A program made the translations under genes and the position numbers. From DATGKR01 sp035294565 (GTDB lineage Bacteria; Actinomycetota; Acidimicrobiia; Acidimicrobiales; Palsa-688), in contig DATGKR010000018.1 in the NCBI GenBank assembly GCA_035294565.1, positions 1 through 22,197 on the forward strand: a DNA stretch of 22,197 bases. The letters run 5' to 3'. This document shows, one piece after another, positions 7,627-18,128 of the stretch. The notes under the pieces were generated by a model. That model was not told the DNA's origin, did not search any database, and saw nothing but the letters and a program-made list of their open reading frames with translations. Numbering within the stretch: the stretch's first letter is position 1; each line of letters begins with the position of its first letter.

Positions 7627-7646
7627 GGCGCGCACCATAGCGCGCC
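7627..7646 (-). repeat. GC hairpin immediately before the mihF start codon
   Basis: On the minus strand, GGCGCGC - TATGGT - GCGCGCC is directly followed by the mihF ATG. The perfect 7-bp stem is made only of G and C, with a 6-base loop that contains the alternative in-frame ATG (7638). The structure occupies the place where a ribosome site is expected, and none is seen. It could be a translational control element or a protein site. Confidence 0.5.
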
Positions 7647-7669
7647 CGGGGTCTGCTGGGGGCTGCCGC

Positions 7670-8395
7670 TCAGCCCTCCGACGACAGTGAGCGGACCAGC
7701 TCCCGGGCGGCCCCGACCCGGTCGGCGGCGGCGGTCACCGCCCGGCCGATGACCAGCAGATCGGCGCCGGCATCGAGCGCCTCGCGTGGGGTCGAAGCGC
7801 GCAGCTGGTCGTGCACCGGCGTCCCGGGCGGACGCAGGCCGGGGACGACGGTCAAGAGGCGCGGGGCGATCTGGCGGGCGGTGGGGACGTCGGAAGCGGC
7901 GCACACCACCCCCGCGCAGCGGGCCTCGACCGCCGCGGCCACCCGCTTGGGCAGGATGTGGGGCGGGGCGTCGGCGTCGCTGGTGAGGATCGTCACGGCG
8001 AGCGCGGCCGGGGGGGCCAGGCCGGCCCGATCGGCACCCTCGGCCAGGCCCTCCACACCGGCTCGCAGCACCGCCGGGCCGGCGAAGGCGTGCAGCGTCA
8101 GGTAGGAGGCCCCGAGCGCTCCCAGCACCCGCGCCGCCCGGCCGACGGTCGTCGGGATGTCCGCCATCTTCAGGTCGAGGAAAACCTTGTAGCCGTCGTC
8201 GATGAGCATCTGGACCACCTGGGGACCGGCGGCGCTGAACAGCTCCAGGCCTACCTTGGCCACCCCGAACCAGGGTCTCAGCTGGGCGGCGAGCCGCTGG
8301 GCCTCGACGGCGTCGTCGACGTCGAGGGCGAGCGCCAGCTTCGGGCGCAGCTCCGCCGGGACCGGCGGTACCTCGGTGCTCGGCTCAACGTTCAT
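7670..8395 (-). CDS. pyrF: Orotidine 5'-phosphate decarboxylase PyrF
   Basis: Last step of UMP synthesis, decarboxylating OMP. 241 aa of the short E. coli/Bacillus-type group rather than the longer mycobacterial type. The barrel begins LALALDVDD, with the substrate Lys in AKVGLELF. The catalytic Asp-Lys-x-x-Asp tetrad is present in FLDLKMADIPTTV; the usual reading is DLKFHDIPNTV, so Phe-His is replaced by Met-Ala. The phosphate-binding end is VIGRAV. ATG start; the first 11 bases overlap the end of pyrD. A 43-base gap to mihF follows. Confidence 0.95.
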   Translation of the reverse strand: MNVEPSTEVPPVPAELRPKLALALDVDDAVEAQRLAAQLRPWFGVAKVGLELFSAAGPQVVQMLIDDGYKVFLDLKMADIPTTVGRAARVLGALGASYLTLHAFAGPAVLRAGVEGLAEGADRAGLAPPAALAVTILTSDADAPPHILPKRVAAAVEARCAGVVCAASDVPTARQIAPRLLTVVPGLRPPGTPVHDQLRASTPREALDAGADLLVIGRAVTAAADRVGAARELVRSLSSEG

Positions 8396-9310
8396 GGGCT
8401 CTTCCTTTCAGCTCGTCGACGGAACCGACCCCGTGAGCCTCGCACCACCGCAGCAGCTCGTCGAGAACCCTGATCGGGGCGCGCGGGTCGGCGAAGGTGG
8501 CGGTGCCCACCTGCACGGCGTCGGCGCCGGCAGCGATCAGCTCGGCGGCGTCCTCACCCGAAGAGACTCCGCCGACACCCACGATGGGAAGGTCCGGCCA
8601 GGCTGCCCGGCAGTCGTAGACCGCCCTCACGGCCACGGGGTGCAGCGCCGGCCCGGAAAGTCCGCCTCCTCCCCCGCCGAGGCGGGGCTCGCCCGTCGCC
8701 GGGTCGAGAGCGAGGCCCATCAACGTGTTGACCAGGGTCACCGCCTCGGCGCCGGCCGCGGTCGCCGCTCCCGCCATGGCCGGCAGGTCGGTGACGTTCG
8801 GGCTCAGCTTCGCCCAGAGCGGCAGCGAACCTGCCAGGCCCTCGGCGGCGGCGGCGACCGCGGCCTCCACGCCGGACTCAGAATGGGCGAACATCCGCCT
8901 GCGGTCCTCCACGTTCGGGCAGGAGATGTTCGCCTCGACGGCCACCAGCGCCCGGCTCCCCGCCCGGGCGAGCGCCTGCGCCGCTGCCGCGTACGACTCC
9001 GCGGTGAACCCCCACACGCTGGCCACGACCGACGCCCCCGTTCTCTCCAGGGCGGGCAGGTCCTCGCTCAGCCAGCGGTCCACGCCCGGGTTCTGGAGGC
9101 CGACGCTGTTCAGCATCCCCCCCTCGAGGGGCAGCAGCCTCGGCGGCGGGTTCCCCGGCCATGGCTCGGCGGACAGCGACTTGACGACCACGGCGCCGAG
9201 CTCCGAAAGGTCGAAGTAGGCGCCCAGCTCGTCGCCGTGGCCCGACGTGCCCGACGCCGTCATCACAGGGTTTCCCAGGGTCAGAGAGCCGACCCGCGTC
9301 GGCAGGGCCC

Positions 9311-9314
<4 letters not shown>
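8385..9314 (-). CDS. pyrD: Dihydroorotate dehydrogenase, class IB-like catalytic subunit
   Basis: FMN enzyme oxidising dihydroorotate to orotate. 309 aa from GTG 9314; the longer open frame lies in carB. The start forms a GTGA overlap with the carB stop. Class I features are the FMN region NPVMTASGTSG, VVKSLSAEPWPGNPPPRL with GGMLNSVGLQNPG, the catalytic Cys132 in EANISCPNV, the FMN-binding lysine in LWAKLSPNVTD, and GVGGVSSGEDAAELI near the end. The length and KSLSAEPWPGNPPPR pattern fit the cytosolic class IB, which normally works with the FAD/iron-sulfur subunit PyrK and NAD. No pyrK lies in this operon: carB runs directly into pyrD. Class IB against IA is judged from motifs only. Confidence 0.93.
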
Positions 9315-12623
<3,309 letters not shown>

Positions 12624-12631
<8 letters not shown>

Positions 12632-13730
12632 CCATCAGCCTTTCGAACTCGGAGAAGAGATAGCTGGCATCGTGGGGGCCGGGACCGGCCTCCGGGTGGT
12701 ACTGGACGCTGAACGCCCGCAGCTCCGGACAGCTGACACCCTCTATGACGCCATCGTTGAGGTTGAGGTGGGTGACCTGAGCGCCCTCGACGCTGCCTTC
12801 GGCCACCGCGTAGTTGTGGTTCTGGCTGGTGATCTCCACCTGCCCGGTGGCCAGCCGCCTCACCGGATGGTTCCCGCCGTGGTGGCCGAACGGCATCTTG
12901 TAGGTGCGGCCGCCGAGGGCCGTTGCCATCAGCTGGTGGCCGAGGCAGATCCCGAAGACCGGCACCCGCCCGAGCAGCTCGCGGATCTGCTCGACGGCGT
13001 AGCCCACCGCGGCGGGGTCGCCAGGGCCGTTCGAGAGGAACACCCCGTCGGGGCGTTTCGCCAGCGTCTCCGCCGCGGGGGTCGAGGCCGGCACCACCTC
13101 CCCCGTCGCCAGCGTCCCGAGGTGGCGGAGGATGGCCCGTTTGATGCCGAAGTCGTAGGCGACCACCCTCAGGCGGCCCGCGCCGAAGGGGTACGGCCGC
13201 TCCGTGGTCACCTCCGAGACGAGGTCCACGCCGAGGGTGCCCGGCTCGGCGGCGGCCGCCTCCTTCAGGTCCGTCTCGCTCAACGCCGCCGGGCCTTCCA
13301 CCGGCCCGAAGGCGCCCGGCATGGACCCGGCCTCGCGGATGTGGCGGGTGAGGCGGCGGGTGTCCACGCCGGTTATCGCAGGCAGCCTCTGCGACTCGAG
13401 GAACTCCCCGATGCTCATCTCCGAGCGCCAGCTGCTGGGCCTCGGGGAGAGGTCCCGGACGACGACGCCGCGGCAGAAGGCGCGGGCGCTCTCGTTGTCG
13501 GCCGCCGAGACGCCGTAGTTGCCTATGTGGGGGTAGGTGAAGCAGATGATCTGGCCGGCGTAGGACGGGTCGGTCAGGACCTCCTGGTAGCCGGTGAGGG
13601 TGGTGTTGAACACGACCTCTCCGGTGGCAGGCCGGGGGTCGCCGGCGTCCCACCAACCGGCCGCCTCGCCCTCGAAGCTGGTGCCATCGGCGAGGACCAG
13701 CAGCGCCGCGGCGCGTCTGTTGTTTGTCAT
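12624..13730 (-). CDS. carA: Carbamoyl-phosphate synthase small subunit CarA
   Basis: Glutaminase subunit that releases ammonia from glutamine and channels it to CarB. 368 aa from ATG 13730, which overlaps the pyrC stop as ATGA; the far longer open frame is shadow. The N-terminal CPSase small-chain domain contains LADGTSFEGEA, GEVVFNTTLTGYQEVLTDPSY and GVDTRRLTRHIRE. The C-terminal class I amidotransferase domain has YDFGIKRAILR, LSNGPGDP and the nucleophile Cys in VFGICLGHQL. The Q-N-HNYAV motif and catalytic His-Pro-Glu in VQYHPEAGPGP complete it. It overlaps carB by 8 bases, which should help keep the two subunits equal in amount. Confidence 0.97.
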
Positions 13731-15028
13731 CGCTGCGCCTCCCCGTCGACGACCACCGGCTCCCCCCGCAGGAGGGTGTGGCGCACCCGCCCGGTCAGCC
13801 GCCGCCCACCGTAGGGGTTGTTGCGGCTGCGGCTGGCGCTGGCGGCGGGGTCGACCACCCACCGCGCGTCGGGGTCGATCACGCAGAGGTTGGCGGGCCT
13901 GCCCGGCTCGACCGGGCCGCCGTGGTCGGAAGCGAGGCCGGCGATGCGGGCCGGCTGCCAGGACATGAGGGCCAGGACCCGTTCCAGCGGGAGGGCGAGC
14001 TCGGTGAGGGCGAGGCCGAGCGCAGTCTCGAGGCCGAGCATGCCTGGCGGCGCCTCTTGGAAGGGCATCTCCTTCGACTCCTGGGTGTGAGGGGCGTGGT
14101 CGGTGGCAATGGCGTCCACGGCGCCGTCCGAGAGGGCCGACCTGACGGCGGCGACGTCGGCTTCCGTGCGCAGCGGAGGGTTCACCTTGAAAAGCGGGTC
14201 GTAAGAGGCGACGCACGCGTCGGTCAGCGTGAAGTGGTGTGGTGTCACTTCGACCGTCACGTCCAGCCCCGAGGCCTTTGCGCCGCTCACCATGGCGAGC
14301 GACCCCGCCGTGGAGAGGTGGAGGAAGTGCAGCCGACACCCGGTGAGCCGGGCGAGTGCCAGGTCGCGCATGACCATCAGCTCCTCTGCCTCGGCGGGCT
14401 GACCAGCTATGCCCAGGCGGCTGGACCACTCCCCTTCGTGCATGTGGCCGCCGCCGGCCAGGGAAGCGTCCTCGCAGTGCTCCGCCAGGGTCACCCCCAG
14501 CGCCGTGGCGTACTCCATGGCGCGGCGCATGATTCGGGCGTCCTGCACCCCGCTGCCGTCGTCGGTGAAGATCCTCACCCCCATGCCGGCCATCTCGGCC
14601 AGCGGGGCGAGCTTCTCCCCCCGGCGCCCTACGGTGATCGCCCCGGCGGGCCGCACGTCGCAGCACGCCTCCTCGCCGAGGTCGAGCACCTCGCGCACGG
14701 CGGCGGCGGTGTCGATCGGCGGGTCGGTGTTGGGCATCGCCACGACCGCCGTGTAGCCGCCCAGGGCTGCTGCGCGCGAGCCGGTCTCGACCGTCTCGGC
14801 CTCCTCGTTGCCCGGCTGGCGGAGGTGGGCGTGCAGGTCGACCAGCCCGGGGGCGACTACACAACCGCCTGCGTCGAGCACGACCGTGCCGGGCGGCACG
14901 GCGCTGACCTTGGCGGTGACCGAGACGATCTCCCCGTCCTGGACGAGCACGTCCGCAGGGCGGCTGCCCGTGGCGTCCACCACCCGGCCGCCTTTGAGCA
15001 CCACCGAGCGGGGCCTACGCGCTGGCAA
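13727..15028 (-). CDS. pyrC: Dihydroorotase PyrC (class I)
   Basis: Zinc amidohydrolase closing carbamoyl-aspartate to dihydroorotate. 433 aa. The metal-binding DLHAHLRQPG is followed by AMPNTDPP, FTDDGSG (bridging Asp of class I enzymes), the metal ligands in AEHCED and HFLHLST, VTPHHFTLTD, NPPLRTE and the catalytic Asp in ATDHAPHT. These match the class I type that often associates with aspartate transcarbamoylase, encoded just upstream. Two starts are possible: TTG 15028, overlapping pyrB by 14 bases, and GTG 15004, 10 bases after the pyrB stop. Neither has a convincing Shine-Dalgarno, although GGGGGTGG precedes the TTG. Confidence 0.95.
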   Translation of the reverse strand: MPARRPRSVVLKGGRVVDATGSRPADVLVQDGEIVSVTAKVSAVPPGTVVLDAGGCVVAPGLVDLHAHLRQPGNEEAETVETGSRAAALGGYTAVVAMPNTDPPIDTAAAVREVLDLGEEACCDVRPAGAITVGRRGEKLAPLAEMAGMGVRIFTDDGSGVQDARIMRRAMEYATALGVTLAEHCEDASLAGGGHMHEGEWSSRLGIAGQPAEAEELMVMRDLALARLTGCRLHFLHLSTAGSLAMVSGAKASGLDVTVEVTPHHFTLTDACVASYDPLFKVNPPLRTEADVAAVRSALSDGAVDAIATDHAPHTQESKEMPFQEAPPGMLGLETALGLALTELALPLERVLALMSWQPARIAGLASDHGGPVEPGRPANLCVIDPDARWVVDPAASASRSRNNPYGGRRLTGRVRHTLLRGEPVVVDGEAQR

Positions 15029-15992
15029 GGTCCACCCCCGATCCGAGCAGTAGGTACAGGACCGCCATTCGCACGGCCACCCCGTTGGCCACCTGCTCGG
15101 TGACCGCCGACACGTCCATGTCCACGACCTCGGCGGCCACCTCGACCCCCCGGTTGACCGGGCCGGGGTGCATGACGATCGCCCCCGGCGCGAGCAGCTC
15201 CGCCCGCCGGCGGGTCAGGCCGTAGGTCGCCGTGTACTCGCGAAGCGAAGGCAGGAGAGCCTCGGTCATCCGCTCCTTCTGCAGGCGCAGCAGGTAGACG
15301 ACGTCGAGCTTGGGGAGCACGGAGTCGAAGTCGTGGGACACCTCGACCGGCCAGCCGGCCAGCGAGGCCGGCAGCAGCGTCGGGGGTGACACGAGCGTCA
15401 CGTGCGCTCCCAGCCCGGCGAACGCCGTCACGCAGGACCTGGCCACCCGGCTGTGGCGTACGTCGCCGACGATGGCTATCCGCAGGCCTTCGAGGCCCCC
15501 CTTGCGCCGGCCGATCGTGTAGCAGTCGAGCAGGGCCTGGGTGGGATGCTCGTGCCAGCCGTCCCCGGCGTTGACCACCGAGGCTCCTCGCACCCAGCCG
15601 GCCACCTGCCTGGGGACCCCCGCCGCCGAGTGGCGGACGACCATCGCGTCCACCCCCATAGCCTCCACGGTGAGCACCGTGTCGCGCAGCGACTCGCCCT
15701 TGCTCAGGGAGGAGCTGCCGGCGGAGAAGGTCATCACGTCGGCGGAGAGCCGCCGGGCGGCTGTCTCGAAGCTGAGGCGGGTGCGGGTCGAGTCCTCGAA
15801 GAACAAAGATGCGACCGTCTTGCCCCGCAGCGCCGGCACCTTGGGTATCGGCCGGCGGCTCACCTCCACGAAGCTGTCGGTCAGTCGCATGACCTCCCCG
15901 ATGCCCTCGGGCCCCAGGTCGTCGATCGCCAGCAGGTGCCGGGGCGCCCCGGTGGCGTCGGTCCTCTTCTCGGCTTGCTGGGTCGCCGTCAC
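15015..15992 (-). CDS. pyrB: Aspartate carbamoyltransferase catalytic subunit PyrB
   Basis: Condenses carbamoyl phosphate with aspartate, the committed step of pyrimidine synthesis. 325 aa. The carbamoyl-phosphate loop FFEDSTRTRLSFE, the SLSKGES loop with the active-site Lys, MVVRHSAAG, HEHPTQALLD and the aspartate-site HPGPVNRGVE are all present. No regulatory pyrI gene lies nearby, so control is probably at the RNA level through PyrR. The GTG start overlaps the pyrR stop (GTGA). The first 15 or so residues (MTATQQAEKRTDATG) look like a non-conserved tail. Confidence 0.97.
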   Translation of the reverse strand: MTATQQAEKRTDATGAPRHLLAIDDLGPEGIGEVMRLTDSFVEVSRRPIPKVPALRGKTVASLFFEDSTRTRLSFETAARRLSADVMTFSAGSSSLSKGESLRDTVLTVEAMGVDAMVVRHSAAGVPRQVAGWVRGASVVNAGDGWHEHPTQALLDCYTIGRRKGGLEGLRIAIVGDVRHSRVARSCVTAFAGLGAHVTLVSPPTLLPASLAGWPVEVSHDFDSVLPKLDVVYLLRLQKERMTEALLPSLREYTATYGLTRRRAELLAPGAIVMHPGPVNRGVEVAAEVVDMDVSAVTEQVANGVAVRMAVLYLLLGSGVDLASA

Positions 15993-16558
15993 GGGACCTG
16001 GACGTCCCCGATGACGACGCCCTCTTCGGTCGCGTCGACCATCTCGTCGCGCCGGGTGGGCAGGTTCTTGCCCACGTAGTCCGGGCGGATCGGCAGCTCC
16101 CGGTGACCCCGGTCGACCATGACCGCCAGCTGGACGGCGCGGGCCCGCCCGTAGTCGCCGAGGGCGTTGAGGGCGGCACGGATCGTGCGTCCGGTGAACA
16201 GGACGTCATCCACGAGCACCACCGTCGTCCCGGTCAGGTCGACCGGTATGTGCGTGGCGGCCTCGGGGAGAACCGGGCGCAGGCCGATGTCGTCGCGGTA
16301 GAAGGCGACGTCGAGGGTGCCCATTTCGACGTCCCCGCCGGTCACCTCGCCGACGATGCGCGCCAGGCGTTCCGCCAGCCACACGCCCCCCGTCTGGAGG
16401 CCGATGATCGCCAGCTGGGAGGGGTCGGGGTTGCGCTCGACGATCTCGTGGGCCATCCGCCAGGTGGCCCGGCGGACGTCCTCCGCGTCCATGACCCTGG
16501 TCCGGGCAAGAAAAACGCCCCCGTAGGGGGGCGTCAACGAGCGTTCGCGTTTGGCCAA
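15989..16558 (-). CDS. pyrR: Bifunctional pyr operon RNA-binding regulator / uracil phosphoribosyltransferase PyrR
   Basis: UMP-responsive RNA-binding regulator with a phosphoribosyltransferase fold. The PRPP motif VVLVDDVLFTGRTIRAAL, DVAFYRDDIG, and the RNA-binding-side strand QLAVMVDRGHRELPIRPDYVGKN are clear. Start choice matters. ATG 16492 gives 167 aa but begins at MDAEDVRRA, so it would lack the first beta strand seen in Bacillus PyrR. TTG 16558 gives 189 aa, has AGGAGG 6 bases before it, and supplies FLARTRVMDAED. I prefer the TTG. The first 22 codons then contain a perfect intrinsic-terminator hairpin, and the ribosome site is part of the PyrR-binding RNA structure, indicating self-control of the whole operon. 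It overlaps pyrB by 4 bases. Confidence 0.9.
   Translation of the reverse strand: MAKRERSLTPPYGGVFLARTRVMDAEDVRRATWRMAHEIVERNPDPSQLAIIGLQTGGVWLAERLARIVGEVTGGDVEMGTLDVAFYRDDIGLRPVLPEAATHIPVDLTGTTVVLVDDVLFTGRTIRAALNALGDYGRARAVQLAVMVDRGHRELPIRPDYVGKNLPTRRDEMVDATEEGVVIGDVQVP
16508..16534 (-). terminator. Intrinsic terminator inside the 5' part of the pyrR frame (attenuator)
   Basis: Minus strand ACGCCCCC - CTAC - GGGGGCGT, a perfect 8-bp stem with a 4-base loop (16515-16534), followed by a T-run TTTTTCTT down to 16508. This has the form of a factor-independent terminator pointing into the operon. It lies 16 to 42 bases before ATG 16492 and 24 bases after TTG 16558. If translation starts at the TTG, ribosomes would cross and melt it; if translation is blocked, it is free to form. 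Confidence 0.8.
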
Positions 16559-16562
16559 CAGG

Positions 16563-16570
16563 CTCCTCCT
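16563..16570 (-). promoter_or_regulatory. Ribosome binding site for the TTG start of pyrR
   Basis: AGGAGGAG on the minus strand. The AGGAGG part ends 6 bases before TTG 16558, close to ideal. No comparable site precedes ATG 16492. Its first four bases are inside the lower helix of the PyrR-binding structure. Confidence 0.7.
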
Positions 16571-16612
16571 CGTCCGTGCCGGCCTCACGGGACCGGCTTC
16601 ACGGTTCGAGGA
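16567..16612 (-). promoter_or_regulatory. PyrR-binding RNA hairpin that sequesters the Shine-Dalgarno
   Basis: The minus-strand core GGTCCCGTGAGGCC matches the known PyrR binding consensus ARUCCNGNGAGGYU at every fixed position except the outer A and U, which are replaced by a G-C pair. The core sits on stem GCCGG/CCGGC, then a purine bulge GAA on the 5' side, then CCGT/ACGG: the bulged shape known for PyrR sites. Beyond an AA/A internal loop the helix continues as TCCTCG (16607-16612) with CGAGGA (16567-16572), which covers the first part of the AGGAGG ribosome site. PyrR binding would therefore hold the ribosome site closed (inference). Confidence 0.82.
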
Positions 16613-16616
16613 TTCG

Positions 16617-16622
16617 ATCCTA
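16617..16622 (-). promoter_or_regulatory. Possible -10 element of the pyr operon promoter
   Basis: TAGGAT on the minus strand is the only TAnnnT hexamer in the roughly 60 bases upstream of the PyrR hairpin. No good -35 is present at the expected spacing. The predicted RNA start, about 16609-16613, is at or inside the 5' strand of the lower hairpin helix, so the true start decides how much of that helix exists. Confidence 0.4.
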
Positions 16623-16694
16623 GCGCGCCGGCAGGGGGTTGCGAGCACCCCGGGCCCTGGTTTGTGCCGGCCGCGGGCCACGTCGGGCTGACGC

Positions 16695-16700
16695 TACGCT
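16695..16700 (+). promoter_or_regulatory. Possible -10 element for a leaderless mRNA
   Basis: TACGCT ends 7 bases before the ATG at 16708, so the RNA would begin at or next to the start codon. That spacing is the usual sign of leaderless genes in Actinomycetota, and no Shine-Dalgarno is present. No convincing -35 is visible. Confidence 0.5.
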
Positions 16701-16707
16701 CCGCCCG

Positions 16708-17991
16708 ATGGGCATCCGGGAGATGGCCGAGCGGATGTGGGCCGGCGAGGCCGATCTCGCCGGCGCACACCACCCGGTGACCTACATGGACCGCGAAGGC
16801 GAGGAGGTCCTCGAGGGGGTCTTCGTCTACAAGGGGATCGCCAGCGCCAATACCCTCGACACCGGCGACGGGCTGGTCATGCTGGACACCGGCCACCAGC
16901 TCGACACTGCGGCCCTCCACGGCGCGGTGCGCCGCTGGCGCCCCAACCCGCCGCTTCGCGCCGCCGTCTACTCCCATCACCACGTCGACCACGTGTTCGG
17001 CACCTCCCCCTTCGAGGCCGAGGCGGCCGAGGCGGGCCTGCCGCGTCCCACCGTGTACGGCCACCGCGACGTCCCCGCCCACTTCGACCGCTACCTCCGC
17101 ACGAGGGGCTGGAACCGGGCGATCAACATGCGCCAGTTCGCCATCCACCTGCCCGAGTTCCAGTGGCCCGACGCCTTCCGCTACCCCGACGTCACCTACG
17201 ACGAGTCGATCACCTTCCGCCAGGGAGGGTTGACCTTCGAGCTGCGCCACGCCCGCGGAGAGACCGACGACGCCACCTGGACCTGGGTGCCCGAGCTGCG
17301 GCTGCTGCACCCCGGGGACCTGTTCATATGGGCGTTGCCCAACGCCGGCAACCCCCAGAAGGTGCAGCGCTACGCGTCGGACTGGGCCGCCGCGCTGCGC
17401 GACATGGCGTCGCGGGGGGCGGAGGTGATGCTGGCCGGTCACGGGCTGCCCGTCTTCGGGGCGGACCGCATCCGACAGGCCCTCCTCGACACCGCCGACC
17501 TCTTGGATTCGCTGGAGCAGCAGACCCTCGCCTTGATGGAGCAGGGCGTCAGCCTCGACGCCATCCTCCATACCGTCGAGGTTCCCGAGCGCCTGCGGGG
17601 CCTTCCCTACCTCCAGCCGGTGTACGACCATCCCCAGTTCGTCGTGCGCAACGTGTGGCGGCGCTACGGCGGCTGGCACGACGGGGAGCCGGACAACCTG
17701 CTGCCCGCCCCGCGCGCCGACCTGGCGCGGGTGTGGGTCGACCTGGCGGGCGGCGAGGCGGAGGTACTGCGACGGGCGGCGGCCCTCGCTTCCGAGGGCC
17801 GCCACGATCTCGCCTGCCACCTGGTTGAGTTCGCCGTGCTGGCCGAGCCCGCCTCAGAAGCGGCGCACCGGCTGCGAAGCGAGGTCTACTCGGCCCGTGC
17901 GGCCGGCGAGGTGTCGTCGATGGCCCGCAACATCCTCGGCCACGCGGCCGAGGCGAGCCGGCACGGCCGGAGGGACCTGGCCGGGGCCTGA
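16708..17991 (+). CDS. Metallo-beta-lactamase-fold hydrolase, alkylsulfatase-like with dimerisation domain
   Basis: 427 aa. The N-terminal metallo-beta-lactamase domain carries HxHxDH as H90, H92, D94, H95 (YSHHHVDHVFGT), and further likely ligands in ARGETDDAT, LLHPGDLF and AGHGLPVFG. From about residue 250 (ADRIRQALLDTADLLDSLEQQ, YGGWHDGEPDNLLPAP, then a helical ASEGRHDLACHLVEFAVL repeat) it resembles the dimerisation domain of SdsA1/BDS1-type alkylsulfatases. The C-terminal sterol-carrier-like domain of those roughly 650-aa enzymes is absent. The substrate is unknown; a sulfate ester or another hydrolysable ester is possible. No signal peptide, so probably cytoplasmic. ATG chosen over longer frames because the protein similarity starts here and a leaderless -10 precedes it. 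It is divergent from the pyr operon. Confidence 0.8.
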   Translation: MGIREMAERMWAGEADLAGAHHPVTYMDREGEEVLEGVFVYKGIASANTLDTGDGLVMLDTGHQLDTAALHGAVRRWRPNPPLRAAVYSHHHVDHVFGTSPFEAEAAEAGLPRPTVYGHRDVPAHFDRYLRTRGWNRAINMRQFAIHLPEFQWPDAFRYPDVTYDESITFRQGGLTFELRHARGETDDATWTWVPELRLLHPGDLFIWALPNAGNPQKVQRYASDWAAALRDMASRGAEVMLAGHGLPVFGADRIRQALLDTADLLDSLEQQTLALMEQGVSLDAILHTVEVPERLRGLPYLQPVYDHPQFVVRNVWRRYGGWHDGEPDNLLPAPRADLARVWVDLAGGEAEVLRRAAALASEGRHDLACHLVEFAVLAEPASEAAHRLRSEVYSARAAGEVSSMARNILGHAAEASRHGRRDLAGA

Positions 17992-18000
17992 CTCGGCCGG

Positions 18001-18074
18001 TGGGCGTGCCGGGCCTCGATCCCGGGAACCTCTACGGTGTGAACGTAGCGCTCTTCCAACTGAGCTACACGCCC
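18001..18074 (-). tRNA. tRNA-Val (anticodon CAC)
   Basis: Cloverleaf by eye on the minus strand: acceptor GGGCGTG/CACGCCC (7 of 7), D stem GCTC/GAGC with loop AGTTGGAA, anticodon stem CTACG/CGTAG with loop TTCACAC (anticodon CAC, reading GUG valine codons), T stem CCGGG/CCCGG with loop ATCGAGG, discriminator A. 74 bases. The 3' CCA is not encoded (the next bases are CCG), common in Actinomycetota. Two oddities: the variable loop is 6 bases in this folding and T54 is A. Its 3' end lies 9 bases from the convergent hydrolase stop codon. A weak -10 (TAGCCT, minus strand, 18086-18091) lies 11 bases upstream. Confidence 0.93.
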
Positions 18075-18128
18075 TGGCGGCGGTGAGGCTACCGCACACG
18101 CGGCGGCCGCCTCGGACGCCAGTCGCGC

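Noticed and set aside
16585..17820. 411-aa minus-strand open frame antisense to the hydrolase gene
   Set aside because: Shadow of the plus-strand gene, which carries complete metal-binding motifs; the antisense product has none.
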